From contig FR893142.1 of NCBI GenBank assembly GCA_000433355.1, positions 15,124 through 79,123 of the forward strand: a stretch of DNA of 64,000 bases. Direction: 5' to 3'. A program made the position numbers and the translations under genes. The notes under the pieces were generated by a model. The model was not told the DNA's origin and did not search any database. It was given only the letters and a program-made list of their open reading frames with translations. The first letter of the stretch is position 1, and every line of letters begins with the position of its first letter. This stretch comes from Alistipes sp. CAG:435 (GTDB lineage: Bacteria; Bacteroidota; Bacteroidia; Bacteroidales; UBA932). Below, in pieces: positions 8,067 to 17,274 of the stretch.

Positions 8067-9839
8067 TTACTTGTAGATCGGACCGAAGTTCGCGCAGGCA
8101 CGGAAGTCCGCACCCTCCTTGTCCATTCCGAACGCGTTCCAAGCCGCCGGACGGAATATCTTGGCATCGTCCACGTTGTGCATGCAGACAGGGATGCGGA
8201 GCATAGAGGCCAAGGTGATGAGGTCAGCGCCGATGTGTCCGTAGGAGATCGCTCCGTGATTGGCGCCCCAATTGTTCATCACGCTGTAAACGTCCTTGAA
8301 GGCATCCTTCTTAGGGTCAAGGCGTGGGGTGAACCAGGTTGTAGGCCAGGTAGGGTCGGTACGCTTGTCGAGAACGGCGTGGATCTCAGGATCGATGTCC
8401 ACAACCCATCCCTCGGCGATCTGGAGAACCGGTCCGAGCCCGTCCACGATGTTGATTCTCGCCATTGTTGCAGGGAAATCTCCCCTTGACACGAAATGGA
8501 TGCTGAATCCGCCGCCACGGAAGTAGTCCCTGTCGGCCGGCATCCATTGCGAGTGCTCAAGGCAGCGCTTCTCGTCCTCCTCGGTCATCTCCCAGAACGG
8601 CTTCATAACCGGATTACCCTCTGCGTCAGAGCTTTGTCCGCAGCCGTCCATAGTCGTGGCTCCGGAGTTGATGAGGTGGATGATTCCAGGGGCGGCCTTG
8701 CCGGTGAGTTCCTTGCCGGTCACCCTCTTGACAGCCTCAGGGCTCCAGTACGTCCTCACATCGGAGAAGATCTGAGGCCGGTTGGTCAGCAAGTGCGCCA
8801 TAAGCATAGCCGTGCCGTTGAGCGAGTCGTTCTCTGTGGCAAGAATCGAAGGCTCCCTGCGGCCGTTCCAGTCGAAATTGGTGTTCAGAAGGGTCTCCGT
8901 GAAGTCCCCGTTAGGCATCCAGTCGGTCCACTGACGCTGTCCCTGGAAACCTCCGGCGATGGCGTTGTGCCCAAGAGCCTCCTCCTTGAATCCCATCTCG
9001 CGGAGCTTAGGGTTGCCGTGCATAAGATCCATCACGATGATGGTCATCTTCACCACGAATTCCCAATCCTTGTCCTTCTGCTCACGGGTCTTTTGCTTGC
9101 CTTCAGGGTTCTTGTCCCAACCCTCGTTAGGCATACAGTATTTCTTGACCCAGGCCATAGCCTTCTCGAACTCCTCAGGGTCGTATATTCCAAGATCCAT
9201 ACGCCTCAGGATCTCGACCTCATCTACACTTTCATTCCTCATTCCCAGATACTTCTGGAAGAAGTTGGTGTCCACGATGGAGCCGGCGATGCCCATCGTA
9301 ACACTGCCGATCGAAAGGTAAGACTCCCCTCTCATCTCCGCCACCGCGACAGCGCCGCGGGCGAAACGGAGAATCTTCTCGGCCACATCCTCCGGGATCG
9401 AGTTGTCATCGAGATCCTGGACATCGTGACCGTATATTCCGAAAGCAGGAAGGCCCTTCTGTGCGTGCGCGGCAAGCACGGCGGCGAGGTAAACCGCACC
9501 AGGACGCTCCGTGCCATTGAATCCCCATACAGCCTTCGGCCAGTAAGGGTTCATATCCATGGTCTCGGAGCCGTAGCACCAGCAGGATGTCACGGTGATT
9601 GTTCCGCCGACACCCTCGCGCTCGAACTTCTCGGCGCAGGCGGCGCTCTCAGCCACACGGCCGATCGTACCGTCAGCGATGACACACTCCACCGGAGTGC
9701 CGTCGGTATATCTCAGATTGGAGGAAATGAGGGCGGCGACATTGGCCGCAAGGGTCATTGTCTTTTCCTCAAGACTTTCACGTACACCGCCTTGACGGCC
9801 ATCTATGGTCGGACGGATTCCTATTTTAGGATGCTTCAT
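8067..9839 (-). CDS. fucI: L-fucose isomerase
   Basis: Interconverts L-fucose and L-fuculose, the first catabolic step after uptake; it may also accept D-arabinose. The 590-residue length equals that of characterised FucI. Active-site regions are recognisable: GHNAIAGGFQGQRQWTD, which holds the catalytic Glu/Gln environment, and ATENDSLNGTAML, which holds the metal-binding Asp. It is cytoplasmic and Mn2+-dependent in the family. It is the upstream gene of the fucI-fucP pair. Together with the GH106 rhamnosidase at 24.6 kb it suggests growth on deoxysugars from host or plant glycans. Confidence 0.96.
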   Translation of the reverse strand: MKHPKIGIRPTIDGRQGGVRESLEEKTMTLAANVAALISSNLRYTDGTPVECVIADGTIGRVAESAACAEKFEREGVGGTITVTSCWCYGSETMDMNPYWPKAVWGFNGTERPGAVYLAAVLAAHAQKGLPAFGIYGHDVQDLDDNSIPEDVAEKILRFARGAVAVAEMRGESYLSIGSVTMGIAGSIVDTNFFQKYLGMRNESVDEVEILRRMDLGIYDPEEFEKAMAWVKKYCMPNEGWDKNPEGKQKTREQKDKDWEFVVKMTIIVMDLMHGNPKLREMGFKEEALGHNAIAGGFQGQRQWTDWMPNGDFTETLLNTNFDWNGRREPSILATENDSLNGTAMLMAHLLTNRPQIFSDVRTYWSPEAVKRVTGKELTGKAAPGIIHLINSGATTMDGCGQSSDAEGNPVMKPFWEMTEEDEKRCLEHSQWMPADRDYFRGGGFSIHFVSRGDFPATMARINIVDGLGPVLQIAEGWVVDIDPEIHAVLDKRTDPTWPTTWFTPRLDPKKDAFKDVYSVMNNWGANHGAISYGHIGADLITLASMLRIPVCMHNVDDAKIFRPAAWNAFGMDKEGADFRACANFGPIYK

Positions 9840-9915
9840 AATATTGGATGTTTTAATGTTAATGTCGTTTCAAAGCGCATCCGCAACCGAATGCGTAAGC
9901 GTAAATTTACGAATA

Positions 9916-10590
9916 TTATCTGAAAATCGAATGCATAACCCGAATAAACTCTCGGTTGCTCCCTCTTATCAATGACGATATTCTTTCCGCGGCCGGTCTG
10001 TCAGGATTCTTCCAAGCAGGAAGATCCGGTTTCCTGCCGGTGCGCGCCAGAATCCCCGGAGCGATGACTCGGGCGACTCCGGCTTTCGCCACCTTGGCTC
10101 CACAACCATAGTCAAGAAGATTGGGCCGGAATATATCAGACGGATTTTCAAGATGCCTGACGGCGTATTCAGGGACTAGTGTGAGCGTCATGTCGTAAAG
10201 ATGGCAAGGAACAGGGATGACCGGATCCGGTTCCAGAAGCCTTCCATGACGGGATCTGCCACCGGAGAGCAGGTTGCCAGACAAGTCGGAGACAGTGCCG
10301 GCTATCACGGCCTTATGACGCAGGAAGAATGAATTCTCGAAGAACGATGCGAAAGCCCCTTCCTCCAACCTGAGGTCTGAATCCATCCAAAGGTAAAAGT
10401 CGAAGCCGATCCCCAAAACCTTTTCCCAAACCTTCTGATACCCACCTACTCCCTCATCATTCAAAAAAGTGGTGAATGAATATCCTCCCGTGGCCGTCAA
10501 TGCTTCCGTCTGTCTTTGACATTCCTCAAGGCAAGCGGTGGCGCCATCCTTGCCATCATCGGTAAGGGTTATGAGAAGAGCCACGTTCAT
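9916..10590 (-). CDS. Glycosyltransferase family 2-like protein
   Basis: A 224-residue protein that begins MNVALLITLTDDGKDGA, as GT-A fold transferases do, and carries a DxD-like motif in FDFYLWMDSDLRLEEGAF (the D-S-D would bind the nucleotide-sugar metal ion). The acceptor and donor are unknown; it resembles short GT2-type proteins that add a sugar to cell-surface glycans. The start at 10590 was chosen because the longer frame runs antisense-like into lepA and encodes Arg/Cys-rich sequence unlike any protein. It follows lepA by four bases. The start codon is part of GGAATATG. Confidence 0.7.
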   Translation of the reverse strand: MNVALLITLTDDGKDGATACLEECQRQTEALTATGGYSFTTFLNDEGVGGYQKVWEKVLGIGFDFYLWMDSDLRLEEGAFASFFENSFFLRHKAVIAGTVSDLSGNLLSGGRSRHGRLLEPDPVIPVPCHLYDMTLTLVPEYAVRHLENPSDIFRPNLLDYGCGAKVAKAGVARVIAPGILARTGRKPDLPAWKNPDRPAAERISSLIRGSNREFIRVMHSIFR

Positions 10591-10594
10591 ATTC

Positions 10595-12385
10595 CTAAGA
10601 ATCCAGTTTGAGCACAGCCATGAAGGCGCTCTGCGGCACCTGAACCGTACCGATCTGGCGCATCCTCTTCTTGCCTTCCTTCTGTTTCTCAAGAAGTTTC
10701 CTCTTACGGGTCACATCGCCGCCGTAGCATTTCGCGGTCACATCCTTGCGGACCTGACGCACGGTCTCACGGGCGATGATCTTCGCCCCGATGGCCGCCT
10801 GGACCGCGATATCGAACTGCTGGCGAGGGATCAACTCCTTGAGCTTCAAGCAAATCTTACGTCCGAATTCGTAGGCGTGATCCTCGTGGATAAGGGTAGA
10901 AAGCGCATCCGCCGGGTCTCCGTTCAGAAGGATGTCCAACTTGACCAGCCTTGCTGTGCGGAAATCCGTGACGTGATAGTCAAACGACGCGTAACCCTTT
11001 GAGACAGACTTCAATTTATCATAGAAATCGAACACGATCTCGGAAAGCGGCATATCATAGGTGAGCTCGACCCTGTCGGAAGTGATGTAGTGCTCTCCGA
11101 TCAGTGTTCCCCTCTTGTCCATGCACAGTTTCATAATCGCCCCGTAGAAATCCGTCTTGGAGATGATCTGGGCCCTGATGAAAGGCTCCTCGATGTGATC
11201 GATCAGCGTAGGGGCCGGAAGGCCGGACGGATTGTGCACGTCAAGCACCTCCCCCTGAGTGGTATATACTTTATAGGAAACGTTAGGGACTGTCGTGATG
11301 ACATCCATGTTGAACTCTCTGAAAAGACGTTCCTGCACGATCTCAAGGTGAAGAAGTCCGAGGAATCCGCAACGGAAACCGAATCCGAGGGCAAGCGAAG
11401 ACTCCGGCTCATAGACAAAGGAGGCGTCATTGAGCTGGAACTTCTCCAGCGTCGCCCTAAGTTCCTCAAACTTGTCAGCCTGAACAGGATACATACCGGC
11501 GAACACCATCGGTTTCACCTCCTCGAATCCCGCGATGGCGGCGGCGCAAGGCCTGGCGGAATGGGTTATTGTGTCACCCACCTTGACCTCCACAGCCCTC
11601 TTGATTCCGGAGATGATGTAGCCCACGTCCCCGGTCGAGACCTTGCCGGTAGGCTGGAGCTTCATCTTGAGCACACCGACCTCCTCGGCGTCATATTCCT
11701 GTCCCGTAGCGACAAACTTGACCTTGTCGCCTGTGGAGATGGATCCGTTCAGAACCTTGAAATAGGCGATGATTCCCCGGAACGGATTGAACACCGAGTC
11801 AAAGATCAACGCCTGCAGCGGAGCGTCTGGATCCCCGTGCGGAGCCGGAATCCTCTCCACAATCGCGTCCAGAAGCGGCGGAATCCCTTCTCCCGTCCTC
11901 GCGGAGACTTTGAATATATCGTCGTGGTCACAGCCCAGAAGATCGACTATCTGGTCGGCCACAATCTCCGGCTGGGCGGAATCCATGTCTATCTTGTTCA
12001 TCACCGGGATGATCTCAAGTCCATGATCCACAGCCAGATAGAGATTGGAGATCGTCTGTGCCTGGATTCCCTGTGACGCATCGACAACCAGCAACGCCCC
12101 CTCGCAGGAAGCGATCGAGCGGGAGACCTCGTAGGAGAAATCCACGTGCCCCGGAGTGTCGATCAGGTTAAGGACATATTTCTCACCTTTATAAATATAT
12201 TCCATCTGGATGGCGTGGCTCTTGATGGTGATTCCTTTCTCCCTCTCCAGATCCATGTCGTCCAGCACCTGCGCCTCCATATCCCTGGAAGACAGAGTCT
12301 TTGTCAGTTCGATAAGCCTGTCGGCAAGTGTGCTCTTCCCATGGTCGATGTGAGCGATGATGCAGAAATTCCTGATATGCTTCAT
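10595..12385 (-). CDS. lepA: Elongation factor 4
   Basis: A ribosome-bound translational GTPase (EF4) that remodels or back-translocates stalled ribosomes. The 596 residues cover the whole protein. The GTPase motifs are intact: G1 AHIDHGKST (residues 11-19), G3 DTPGHVDF and G4 NKID. The LepA-specific C-terminal domain ends with the basic GKKRMRQIG stretch. A TATTTTTG element on the minus strand (12454-12447) could serve as the -7 box, overlapping the divergent sigma-factor promoter region. Confidence 0.98.
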   Translation of the reverse strand: MKHIRNFCIIAHIDHGKSTLADRLIELTKTLSSRDMEAQVLDDMDLEREKGITIKSHAIQMEYIYKGEKYVLNLIDTPGHVDFSYEVSRSIASCEGALLVVDASQGIQAQTISNLYLAVDHGLEIIPVMNKIDMDSAQPEIVADQIVDLLGCDHDDIFKVSARTGEGIPPLLDAIVERIPAPHGDPDAPLQALIFDSVFNPFRGIIAYFKVLNGSISTGDKVKFVATGQEYDAEEVGVLKMKLQPTGKVSTGDVGYIISGIKRAVEVKVGDTITHSARPCAAAIAGFEEVKPMVFAGMYPVQADKFEELRATLEKFQLNDASFVYEPESSLALGFGFRCGFLGLLHLEIVQERLFREFNMDVITTVPNVSYKVYTTQGEVLDVHNPSGLPAPTLIDHIEEPFIRAQIISKTDFYGAIMKLCMDKRGTLIGEHYITSDRVELTYDMPLSEIVFDFYDKLKSVSKGYASFDYHVTDFRTARLVKLDILLNGDPADALSTLIHEDHAYEFGRKICLKLKELIPRQQFDIAVQAAIGAKIIARETVRQVRKDVTAKCYGGDVTRKRKLLEKQKEGKKRMRQIGTVQVPQSAFMAVLKLDS

Positions 12386-12442
12386 ATAACGTGTCGTTCA
12401 ATTGCAAGTAACGGGACAACCGCCCGCATGTTCCTAAGTATA

Positions 12443-12474
12443 ATTGCAAAAATAAGCAATTTGTCGTACATTTG
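12443..12474 (+). promoter_or_regulatory. Promoter of the ECF sigma operon, overlapping a divergent lepA -7 element
   Basis: An ATTG box at 12443-12446 and TACATTTG at 12467-12474 are 20 bases apart, close to the Bacteroidetes TTTG-N19-21-TAnnTTTG consensus. On the opposite strand TATTTTTG (12454-12447) sits where a lepA promoter is expected, so the two promoters share the same 30 bases and may compete for polymerase. Confidence 0.6.
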
Positions 12475-12494
12475 AAAGATTGAATACAATCAGG

Positions 12495-13040
12495 ATGACT
12501 GACGAGGAGATTATCGGGCTTTACCGGAACGGCCAGGACGAAAGAGCGTTCAAAGAGATAGTCGCGGCTTACAGCGAGCGGCTATATTGGCACGTCCGCA
12601 GGTTCGTCTGCTCGCACGAGGACACCGACGACCTCCTCCAGGAGATATTCATAAAGATCTGGTCAGCCCTTCCTTCGTTCAGAGGAGACTCCAGGCTGTT
12701 CACATGGATCTACAGGATAGCCACCAACGAGACATTGAACTGGCTTCACAAGCAAAAGGTCCGCGCCATCCTCAAGTTCGAGAGCATCGACACGGAACTG
12801 GCCGACAAGATTGACGACGATCCGTACTTCAACGGCGACGAGGCCCAAAGGCTCCTCTTCAAAGCCATCGCCAGACTTCCTCAAAAACAGAAATCGGTGT
12901 TCTGCCTGCGATATTTCGACGACCTGTCCTACGAGGAGATCTCCGAGATCCTTGGGACATCAGTCGGGGCCCTGAAAGCCTCCTATCATTTCGCCTCCGA
13001 AAAAATCCGCGCGGAACTTCAGAATCAGATTAAACCTTGA
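12495..13040 (+). CDS. ECF-type RNA polymerase sigma factor
   Basis: A 181-residue sigma-70-family factor. Region 2 is visible as DTDDLLQEIFIKIWSALPSF followed by RLFTWIYRIATNETLNWL, and region 4 as FCLRYFDDLSYEEISEILG with the helix-turn-helix. ATG at 12495 is preferred over TTG at 12480, because the predicted transcription start falls near 12480. It is followed by a single-pass membrane protein and a Spy/CpxP-like periplasmic protein, a three-gene arrangement common in Bacteroidetes in which the sigma factor responds to envelope stress. No FecR-like anti-sigma factor is present. Confidence 0.95.
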   Translation: MTDEEIIGLYRNGQDERAFKEIVAAYSERLYWHVRRFVCSHEDTDDLLQEIFIKIWSALPSFRGDSRLFTWIYRIATNETLNWLHKQKVRAILKFESIDTELADKIDDDPYFNGDEAQRLLFKAIARLPQKQKSVFCLRYFDDLSYEEISEILGTSVGALKASYHFASEKIRAELQNQIKP

Positions 13041-13064
13041 TGTTGACAATCTGTCAAAGATAAC

Positions 13065-13469
13065 GTGATGCAAAAGAGAAACGACATATTCAATGGCACA
13101 GGGAAGGCGGCCTTCAAAGTTCCGGAAGGGTATTTCGAGGAACTCAAGGCCCGTCTTGACACCATACCTGCCATGAATCAGACGATCAGTCCGATGCAGC
13201 GCATGAAGCCGTACCTTGTACTGGCCGCATGCTTCCTGGCCATACTGATGATAGGGAATGCCATCCTCAGCGGCACGGCGGAGAAAGGCGCGGCAAGCGA
13301 CCTTTACAACGAGTTCGCCTACATAAGCCTGCTTCAGACCAATGAATATCTCCATGCGGATGGCGCTGAGCAAGACACTATCTCCAACGAGGATGTGGTC
13401 AACTACCTGATTGATTCGGGCACTTCCGCCGAATTGATTGAATATGCCGGACTTATAGCGAAAAAATAG
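13065..13469 (+). CDS. Single-pass membrane protein, possible anti-sigma factor
   Basis: A 134-residue protein with a cytoplasmic N-terminal half (about 1-47), one membrane helix (about 48-65, LVLAACFLAILMIGNAIL) and an extracytoplasmic acidic tail. It lies 24 bases after the sigma factor and seven bases before the CpxP-like gene. The N-terminal segment FKVPEGYFEELKARLD is typical of small Bacteroidetes proteins encoded next to ECF sigma factors, which are presumed to hold the sigma factor at the membrane. No zinc-binding HxxxCxxC motif is visible, so the anti-sigma role rests on topology and position. Confidence 0.75.
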   Translation: MMQKRNDIFNGTGKAAFKVPEGYFEELKARLDTIPAMNQTISPMQRMKPYLVLAACFLAILMIGNAILSGTAEKGAASDLYNEFAYISLLQTNEYLHADGAEQDTISNEDVVNYLIDSGTSAELIEYAGLIAKK

Positions 13470-13476
13470 ATTTGAC

Positions 13477-13938
13477 ATGAAACGAATATTATTGATACTC
13501 ACAGTCCTGATTTCCGCGCTTCCCGGCTTGGGGGCGCAGGACAAAGGCAAGAAGGACTGTCACGACAAGTGGAAGGCCGAGAAAATCGCCTATCTTACCG
13601 ACGCGTTGGATCTGACAAGCGCCGAGGCTGAGAAGTTCTGGCCGGTCTATAACAAATGCGAACGAGAGAAGAGAAACTCTTTCAAAGTGTCCATGGACGC
13701 CTACAAAGCTCTTGACGAAGCAATCAAGGCCGGGAAAGGTGACAAAGAAATCAACACTTTGTTGGATAAATACATTGAATCCCAGAATTGTGGCAAGGAT
13801 ATTGATAGTAAATATGTCTTGGAGTACCGAAAGATACTTCCCGGCAAGAAGGTGGCGAAGTTGTATATCGCGGAAGAGTCGTTCCGCAGGCAACAGATTC
13901 ATAAACTGAACAAGGATAATAAGAATGAAAAAAGATAA
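13477..13938 (+). CDS. Spy/CpxP-like periplasmic protein
   Basis: A 153-residue secreted protein with a signal peptide (about 1-20, ending GLGAQ) and a long helical, highly charged body. The repeated pattern YLTDALDLTSAEAEKFWPVY corresponds to the LTxxQ-type helices of Spy/CpxP proteins, which chaperone or sense misfolded periplasmic proteins. In Bacteroidetes this family is often encoded after an ECF sigma factor and described as its sensor. It probably closes the regulatory loop with the two genes before it. Confidence 0.82.
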   Translation: MKRILLILTVLISALPGLGAQDKGKKDCHDKWKAEKIAYLTDALDLTSAEAEKFWPVYNKCEREKRNSFKVSMDAYKALDEAIKAGKGDKEINTLLDKYIESQNCGKDIDSKYVLEYRKILPGKKVAKLYIAEESFRRQQIHKLNKDNKNEKR

Positions 13939-13978
13939 CAGATTATTTTTTTGGTCAATTGGTTAATGGTTAGTTTGG

Positions 13979-14740
13979 TTACAGATAATAATCTGTTACG
14001 AGGGAGACTTGCTGGGAAGTACGTCTCCCTCTTTCGTTTAAAAGAGTCAGGAGCTCCTCCTGAGGAGAATCCCCGAACTTTCCCTTACGTCCGAACTGAA
14101 CAATCAACCGCGACACCGGCTTACGTTCCACAGTCCTGATTCTCAAAATCTTCCACGGTACGAATCCGCACATCCTGGCGTGCCTGAACAACGCTTTCTC
14201 CTGGTCGGAAGGCAGGATCATCGACACACGGCCATATTCACTGAGGACTTCGGAAGCATATTCAAGAATTTCCCGATAGGAGAGAGGTTCCGCCCCGGCA
14301 GGATCTTCCGGGTCTCCAGTGTGGCGGGCGGTGTTGCGCCTGGCCTCGGGTGCCTGGAGCGAATTGTCGTAATAAGGTGGATTAGAGACGATAAGGTCAT
14401 AGCACTCACCGCTGTTCGCTTCCTTGAAAGCCGCCAATCCGATATTCACTGACTCAAGATGATCCCGCCAAGGGGACTGATCGAAATTCTCGGCCGCCTC
14501 CTCCGCTGACGGAGTGTCAATGTCTATTCCTTGAATATGCCAGTCCGCGCCGGAGCATTCAGTCTCAAGGCGCTGGGCTATCATCAGAGCCACCGTCCCA
14601 GTGCCTGTGCCGACATCAAGGACACGCCTGTCATTTGGCAGCACAGTTGTGGCGGCCCCGAGAAGCACCCCGTCAGTATTGACCTTCATCGCGGAACGCT
14701 CGTTGCGGACACTGAATCTCTTGAAACGGAATACGCTCAT
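13979..14740 (-). CDS. trmN6: tRNA1(Val) A37 N6-methyltransferase
   Basis: A SAM-dependent enzyme that methylates N6 of A37 in tRNA1(Val). The protein has 253 residues. The start FRFKRFSVRNERSAMKVNTDG is family-specific; motif I is VLDVGTGTGTVALMIAQ (about residues 40-56) and the N6-adenine catalytic motif is NPPYYDN. It follows lolD by 20 bases on the same strand. The C-terminal coding region contains two hairpin-forming stretches (about 13980-14035) that may act as a terminator within the gene end. Confidence 0.94.
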   Translation of the reverse strand: MSVFRFKRFSVRNERSAMKVNTDGVLLGAATTVLPNDRRVLDVGTGTGTVALMIAQRLETECSGADWHIQGIDIDTPSAEEAAENFDQSPWRDHLESVNIGLAAFKEANSGECYDLIVSNPPYYDNSLQAPEARRNTARHTGDPEDPAGAEPLSYREILEYASEVLSEYGRVSMILPSDQEKALFRHARMCGFVPWKILRIRTVERKPVSRLIVQFGRKGKFGDSPQEELLTLLNERGRRTSQQVSLVTDYYL

Positions 14741-14760
14741 AATGAATATGTCCGGTCGTT

Positions 14761-15420
14761 CTATTCCTCAACGAACTGCCCGTCACGCATAAACAGGGAC
14801 CTGTCACACATCCGCGCGAGGTCAGGATCGTGTGTCACAATGACAATCGTCTGGCCGTAGCGCTGCCTCAGATCGAAGAACAGCTGGTGGATCTCGGCCT
14901 TGGTCTTCGAGTCCAGATTGCCGGATGGCTCATCGGCGAACAGGATCGCCGGCTCATTCACAAGGGCTCTGGCTATGGCGACCCTCTGCTGCTCGCCTCC
15001 GGAAAGCTCGGACGGCTTGTGCTCCATCCTCTCTCCAAGCCCCATATCCTTCAGGAGTGCGGTGGCGGCGGCCTTGGCATCCTTGTCCGAACGTCCGGCG
15101 ATGAAGGCCGGGATCATCACGTTCTCCAGGGCGTTGAACTCAGGTAAAAGGTGATGGAACTGGAAAACGAACCCGATGCGGCGGTTCCGGAAAGCCGAAA
15201 GGTCCTTGCCGCTCAGATGCAGCACGTCAGTCCCGTCAATCTCCAGAGAGCCGGAGTCAGGTGTGGACAATGTGCCCAAAATCTGAAGCAATGTGGACTT
15301 TCCCGCGCCTGACGCGCCCATAATCGACACGACTTCTGATTTATCAACCTGAAAATCGACTCCTTTAAGAACCCTAAGATTCCCGAAAGATTTTTCTATG
15401 CCCTTAGCCTGAATGATCAT
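14761..15420 (-). CDS. lolD: Lipoprotein-releasing ABC transporter ATPase LolD
   Basis: The cytoplasmic ATPase of the LolCDE complex, which extracts lipoproteins from the inner membrane. Walker A is GASGAGKST, the signature motif is LSGGEQQRVAIARAL, Walker B is AILFADEPSGNLD, and the H-loop is IVTHD. From Met at 15420 the protein has 219 residues, the usual LolD length; a longer frame adds twelve residues with no family support. LolC/E permease genes are not adjacent, as is common in Bacteroidetes. Confidence 0.93.
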   Translation of the reverse strand: MIIQAKGIEKSFGNLRVLKGVDFQVDKSEVVSIMGASGAGKSTLLQILGTLSTPDSGSLEIDGTDVLHLSGKDLSAFRNRRIGFVFQFHHLLPEFNALENVMIPAFIAGRSDKDAKAAATALLKDMGLGERMEHKPSELSGGEQQRVAIARALVNEPAILFADEPSGNLDSKTKAEIHQLFFDLRQRYGQTIVIVTHDPDLARMCDRSLFMRDGQFVEE

Positions 15421-15543
15421 AATCCAAAACTTCTTGTGTTTCTCCTGAAAGTCCAAAACCGTGCGTCGTCACACTTACAGAGGTGGTCAGACAATGGATT
15501 TTGAATATTTCCTTTCAAAGATAACAGATTTTTTCAAAAAAGT

Positions 15544-15574
15544 TTTGCGAATTTCAAAAAAAGGCATAACTTTG
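15544..15574 (+). promoter_or_regulatory. Promoter of tRNA-Pro
   Basis: A near-ideal Bacteroidetes promoter: TTTG at 15544-15547, a 19-base spacer and TAACTTTG at 15567-15574, with A/T-rich flanks. The tRNA begins 76 bases after the -7 box, so a leader of about 70 nt would be removed by RNase P. Confidence 0.85.
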
Positions 15575-15650
15575 CAGTCCTTTCCAATGAGAAGGCTTGA
15601 AAGAGCGATTGTCAGGAAAGGCCTGAGGGGTTAACCCGAAGGAATGTTAT

Positions 15651-15724
15651 CGGGGTGTGGCGCAGTTGGCTAGCGCATCTGGTTTGGGACCAGAGGGTCC
15701 AGTGTTCGAGTCACTGTACCCCGA
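15651..15724 (+). tRNA. tRNA-Pro (anticodon UGG)
   Basis: A 74-nt cloverleaf. The acceptor arms CGGGGTG and TACCCCG pair with one G-U, the anticodon arm is TCTGG-TTTGGGA-CCAGA with anticodon TGG at 15685-15687, and the T-arm contains GTTCGAGTC. Discriminator A; the CCA end is not encoded. A rho-independent terminator follows. No copy of its 3' end was noticed elsewhere in the window, so there is no sign that it acts as an integration site here. Confidence 0.97.
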
Positions 15725-15734
15725 CAGACAAAAG

Positions 15735-15761
15735 AAGCGACCGGAATTCGGCCGCTTTTTT
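15735..15761 (+). terminator. Terminator of tRNA-Pro
   Basis: Stem AAGCG(A)CCG / CGG(C)CGCTT with a GAATT loop, followed by a run of T, 11 bases after the tRNA. Confidence 0.85.
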
Positions 15762-15928
15762 GTTATTACTGATCAAAGCCTTCCAGTCAACGGAAGAATA
15801 ATCCGCTACGGTACCGGCCTTATCCCAAAGGCCGGAACGCAACAAGTCGAAAAACAGGTCATCTTTCGGGATATTCATAAAAAAAGTTTTTGCGTTTGAA
15901 ACAATAGGCGCATTCCGAAGTAGCCGTT

Positions 15929-16976
15929 TTACTTCCAGACCCCGTCACGGCACACTCTTGCAGCTTCGGCTTCAGGACGGCACCCCATCGAATAGATCGG
16001 AACCGAAGTGGCGATTCCGGAGGCGACCGGTGTCAATGCATCCATGATCCGACGTTCCCAACGAACAGATGAGACAGCGCTGATAAAACCGGCGTAGGCG
16101 TAAATCCCGTTCAACCTTGAGATGCTGTTGAGCGGCGCCTGCCTGAGACAGACAATGGCCTTGACCGGAACCCTCACATTACGATAGCAGGGAGTCTTCC
16201 CGCTCCATGGAGTGCCATAGACGAACAATTTCCCGTCTTCAAGTCTCAAGACCGGATTGTCATCATTGACCAACGTGGTTCCAGGAATATTCTCGAGCCA
16301 CAGGCGGCTGTGGGTGCTTTTACCGGTTCCGCTGGGGCCAAGGAACATCACTGCCTCTCCATCCAGAGAGACCACCGAGGAGTGCATCAGCAAGACTGAA
16401 TGCGCGGGAGAGTTGTAGGAGAACATCATCCGCAGGAGCACGTCCATCATGTATGTCACCTTGTAGGCTGTCATTCCCGGTTCCGGATAATAGTCTCCGA
16501 CAGTGCTGTCGTTGGAAACCAACAACCTTCCCAAGGACGGACTGGATTCGGTGCTGACCTCGAACCATGTCCCTTCAGGACGGCGGTAAACCTTGAAGTA
16601 CGGCTGTGAGTCTTTGACATCCATGATCAGGCCTTCCCCCTGCCCCCGCGTCGAAAGGTTCACTTTCAGGCGCATGGATGACCAGACGGAAAGTCACATC
16701 CGCCTCTTGTCCGATGAAGAACGGTTCAAGCATGGAAAGATCCAGCATGTTGGCGTCAATGTCAGGGATGAGTTCTCCACGCCCCTGCACAAATGTCCTG
16801 AAAGGCACCTTGTCCCCGGCCCTTACCGGAAGAACCGGCAAGACATCACCTGCCGCAGCCAGCGCTATCCGCTTCCGGACCGGTTCAGTGTACTCCATAG
16901 GGATCCATGGAGACCTCAGTTCAAGAGCGAACGCCACTTCGCCGACACGGTAAACCCTGATTGTTGAAGTGGACAT
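15929..16976 (-). pseudogene. HPr kinase-like P-loop protein of a PqqD cluster, frameshifted
   Basis: Two overlapping frames together make one protein. The first (from Met at 16976) ends in family-like sequence ADVTFRLVIHAPES and the second continues from LIMDVKDSQPYFKVYRR through the P-loop GPSGTGKSTHSRLW. The change of frame falls in a stretch with two G runs separated by CA (about 16634-16650), and the offset corresponds to one extra base. The family is an HprK-C-terminal-like serine kinase found beside PqqD and S26-type peptidase genes in Bacteroidetes, of unknown substrate. It begins one base after the PqqD stop. Alternatives are phase variation in the G runs or a sequencing error. Confidence 0.75.
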
Positions 16977-16977
16977 A

Positions 16978-17244
16978 TCACTCGAGGACACCGTTTTCCT
17001 TCAACCGGGAGCACATCGCCTTGACATCAGACAGGGCCACCTCCGGAGAGACATCATACTTCCCGCACAAGAGGCTGACAAGCGACTCCTCCGTAAAGTC
17101 CGATGAGCCGACAGATTCCAACAGGTATGCAGCGGAATCATTCAACCTGATCAACTTGTTGAAATTCACAAAGTCACTTCCCTCCCCGGAAAGGACCTTC
17201 TCACCGCAAATCTCGCGGATGACAAATCCATTCTTCACTTTCAT
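16978..17244 (-). CDS. PqqD-family peptide chaperone
   Basis: An 88-residue winged-helix PqqD-like protein; members bind leader peptides of ribosomally made precursors for modification. The pattern MKVKNGFVIREICGEKVLSG, followed by NFNKLIRLNDSAAYLLE and a C-terminal helix with DVKAMCSRLKENGVLE, is typical of the Bacteroidetes clade. It is the first gene of the minus-strand operon with the kinase. I looked for a small precursor peptide gene next to it and found none that is convincing. Confidence 0.85.
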   Translation of the reverse strand: MKVKNGFVIREICGEKVLSGEGSDFVNFNKLIRLNDSAAYLLESVGSSDFTEESLVSLLCGKYDVSPEVALSDVKAMCSRLKENGVLE

Positions 17245-17274
17245 GTGGCAGCTTTCTTAAGGTCAGTAATCCTT

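Noticed and set aside
8496..9923. Plus-strand open frame of 475 codons
   Set aside because: Opposite fucI, with His/Val/Arg-biased composition expected from the complementary strand of a codon-biased gene; fucI itself has clear motifs.
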